Positions 45,779 to 46,099 of a stretch of 46,099 bases of DNA are shown here, in pieces. The stretch is taken from assembly GCA_900290335.1 (NCBI GenBank), contig OKRD01000132.1, forward strand, positions 1-46,099. The letters are read 5' to 3'. This DNA is from Burkholderiales bacterium (GTDB lineage: Bacteria; Pseudomonadota; Gammaproteobacteria; Burkholderiales; Burkholderiaceae_F). The translations under genes and the position numbers were made by a program. Under the pieces are notes generated by a model, which saw only the letters and a list, made by a program, of their open reading frames with translations, searched no databases and was not told the origin of the DNA. The stretch's first letter is position 1; each line of letters opens with the position of its first letter.

Positions 45779-46021
45779 GATGGTTGGATCGGCCCCTGGT
45801 TCACGGTGGGGCGCGCGCGGCCTGATGCCTGCGCCGATGCCGCACCGTAACGGCCGATGCTAGACAAGAGATCGTGTTTTGTAACTGCGACGGATTGTCG
45901 CAGGAGCGGTGCCGAGCTCGGCGCGGTACCTCGCCGCTGTTCGTCACGCGCGGGTTCATCATCGGGACCGGCGTTCGGCCAGTGGCAGCCCCGGTCCAAA
46001 TCCCGGCACAATGGCGGCGTC
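45779..46021. other. Upstream region of the beta-barrel operon
   Basis: This 243-bp gap lies between the minus-strand beta-barrel gene and the plus-strand tRNA, so it should hold promoters for both. No coding frame with recognisable similarity is present. The one clear structure is the inverted repeat with adjoining promoter listed separately. A CACAAT string near 46008 could be part of the tRNA promoter, but no -35 fits it. Confidence 0.4.
45857..45903 (-). promoter_or_regulatory. Promoter and abutting inverted repeat for the beta-barrel/TlpA operon
   Basis: On the minus strand TTACAA (45884-45879) and TAGCAT (45862-45857) are 16 bp apart, a plausible promoter with the start near 45850. Directly upstream of the -35 is a perfect inverted repeat, CTGCGAC (45885-45891), 5 bases, GTCGCAG (45897-45903). 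Its position suits an activator site. The regulator is unknown. Confidence 0.4.
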
Positions 46022-46099
46022 GGAGGCGTGGCCGAGCGGTTTAAGGCACCGGTCTTGAAAACCGGCGAAGGGAAACCTTCCGTGAGTTCGAATCTCACC
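46022..46099 (+). tRNA. tRNA-Ser (anticodon UGA), cut by the window end
   Basis: The cloverleaf can be drawn: acceptor GGAGGCG, D arm GCC/GGC, anticodon stem CCGGT/ACCGG with loop CTTGAAA (anticodon TGA), a long variable arm GAAGG-GAAA-CCTTC typical of serine tRNA, and T arm GTGAG-TTCGAAT-CTCAC. The window ends one base after the T arm, so the 3' acceptor strand and CCA are missing. It reads serine UCA and, by wobble, UCN codons. Confidence 0.95.

Noticed and set aside
1-46099. CRISPR arrays, insertion sequences, phage or integron features
   Set aside because: No regularly spaced repeats, transposase, integrase or terminal inverted repeats were found; the window reads as ordinary core chromosome.

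Overview
The window is about 46 kb of GC-rich, densely coding bacterial chromosome, with 38 protein genes I can support, one partial tRNA and no mobile element, rRNA or CRISPR array. Several gene orders point to Betaproteobacteria, probably Burkholderiales or a close relative: leuS-lptE-holA-proA, thrB next to a BPSS1780-type membrane gene and uvrD, a LOG-family gene divergent from polA, and xseB-ispA-dxs. GTG and TTG starts are common and many genes overlap by 1 to 17 bp, so most transcription units are compact operons. I cannot name the genus.

Layout. 1-4300: a YihY/BrkB membrane protein, a minus-strand pair (GT2 glycosyltransferase plus YdjC/HpnK-type deacetylase) and a fumarylacetoacetate-hydrolase-family enzyme. 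4300-8400: the minus-strand operon MoxR ATPase - DUF58 - TgpA-like transglutaminase. 8400-19920: acyl-CoA metabolism and accessory genes: a histone-deacetylase-like enzyme, an ECHDC3-like crotonase, propionyl-CoA synthetase, a response regulator with two degenerate domains, a lipoprotein patatin, a PYROXD2-like flavoprotein, ETF beta and alpha, and an acyl-CoA dehydrogenase.

19924-22567 is the most interesting block: a rubrerythrin lacking its rubredoxin domain, a two-cluster iron-sulfur/CCG protein and a DUF3501 protein. They lie behind a sequence that fits the OxyR operator spacing and directly abuts a good promoter. This looks like a peroxide-response operon with an undefined electron-transfer function. 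Next come a PA0069-type radical SAM gene with a LexA-like, AT-rich operator at its start and about 330 bp that may hold a decayed gene.

24108-44169 is mostly housekeeping: rlmL, hemJ, proA, holA, lptE, leuS, uvrD, a membrane protein, thrB, LOG, polA, a ZIP metal transporter, a sulfurtransferase, xseB, ispA and dxs. The dxs gene carries a perfect 30-bp in-frame duplication at its 3' end. The right edge has an outer-membrane beta-barrel protein with a CxCxC mature N-terminus, paired with a His/Met-rich TlpA-like thioredoxin (a possible metal-handling pair), and then a tRNA-Ser(UGA) cut by the window edge.
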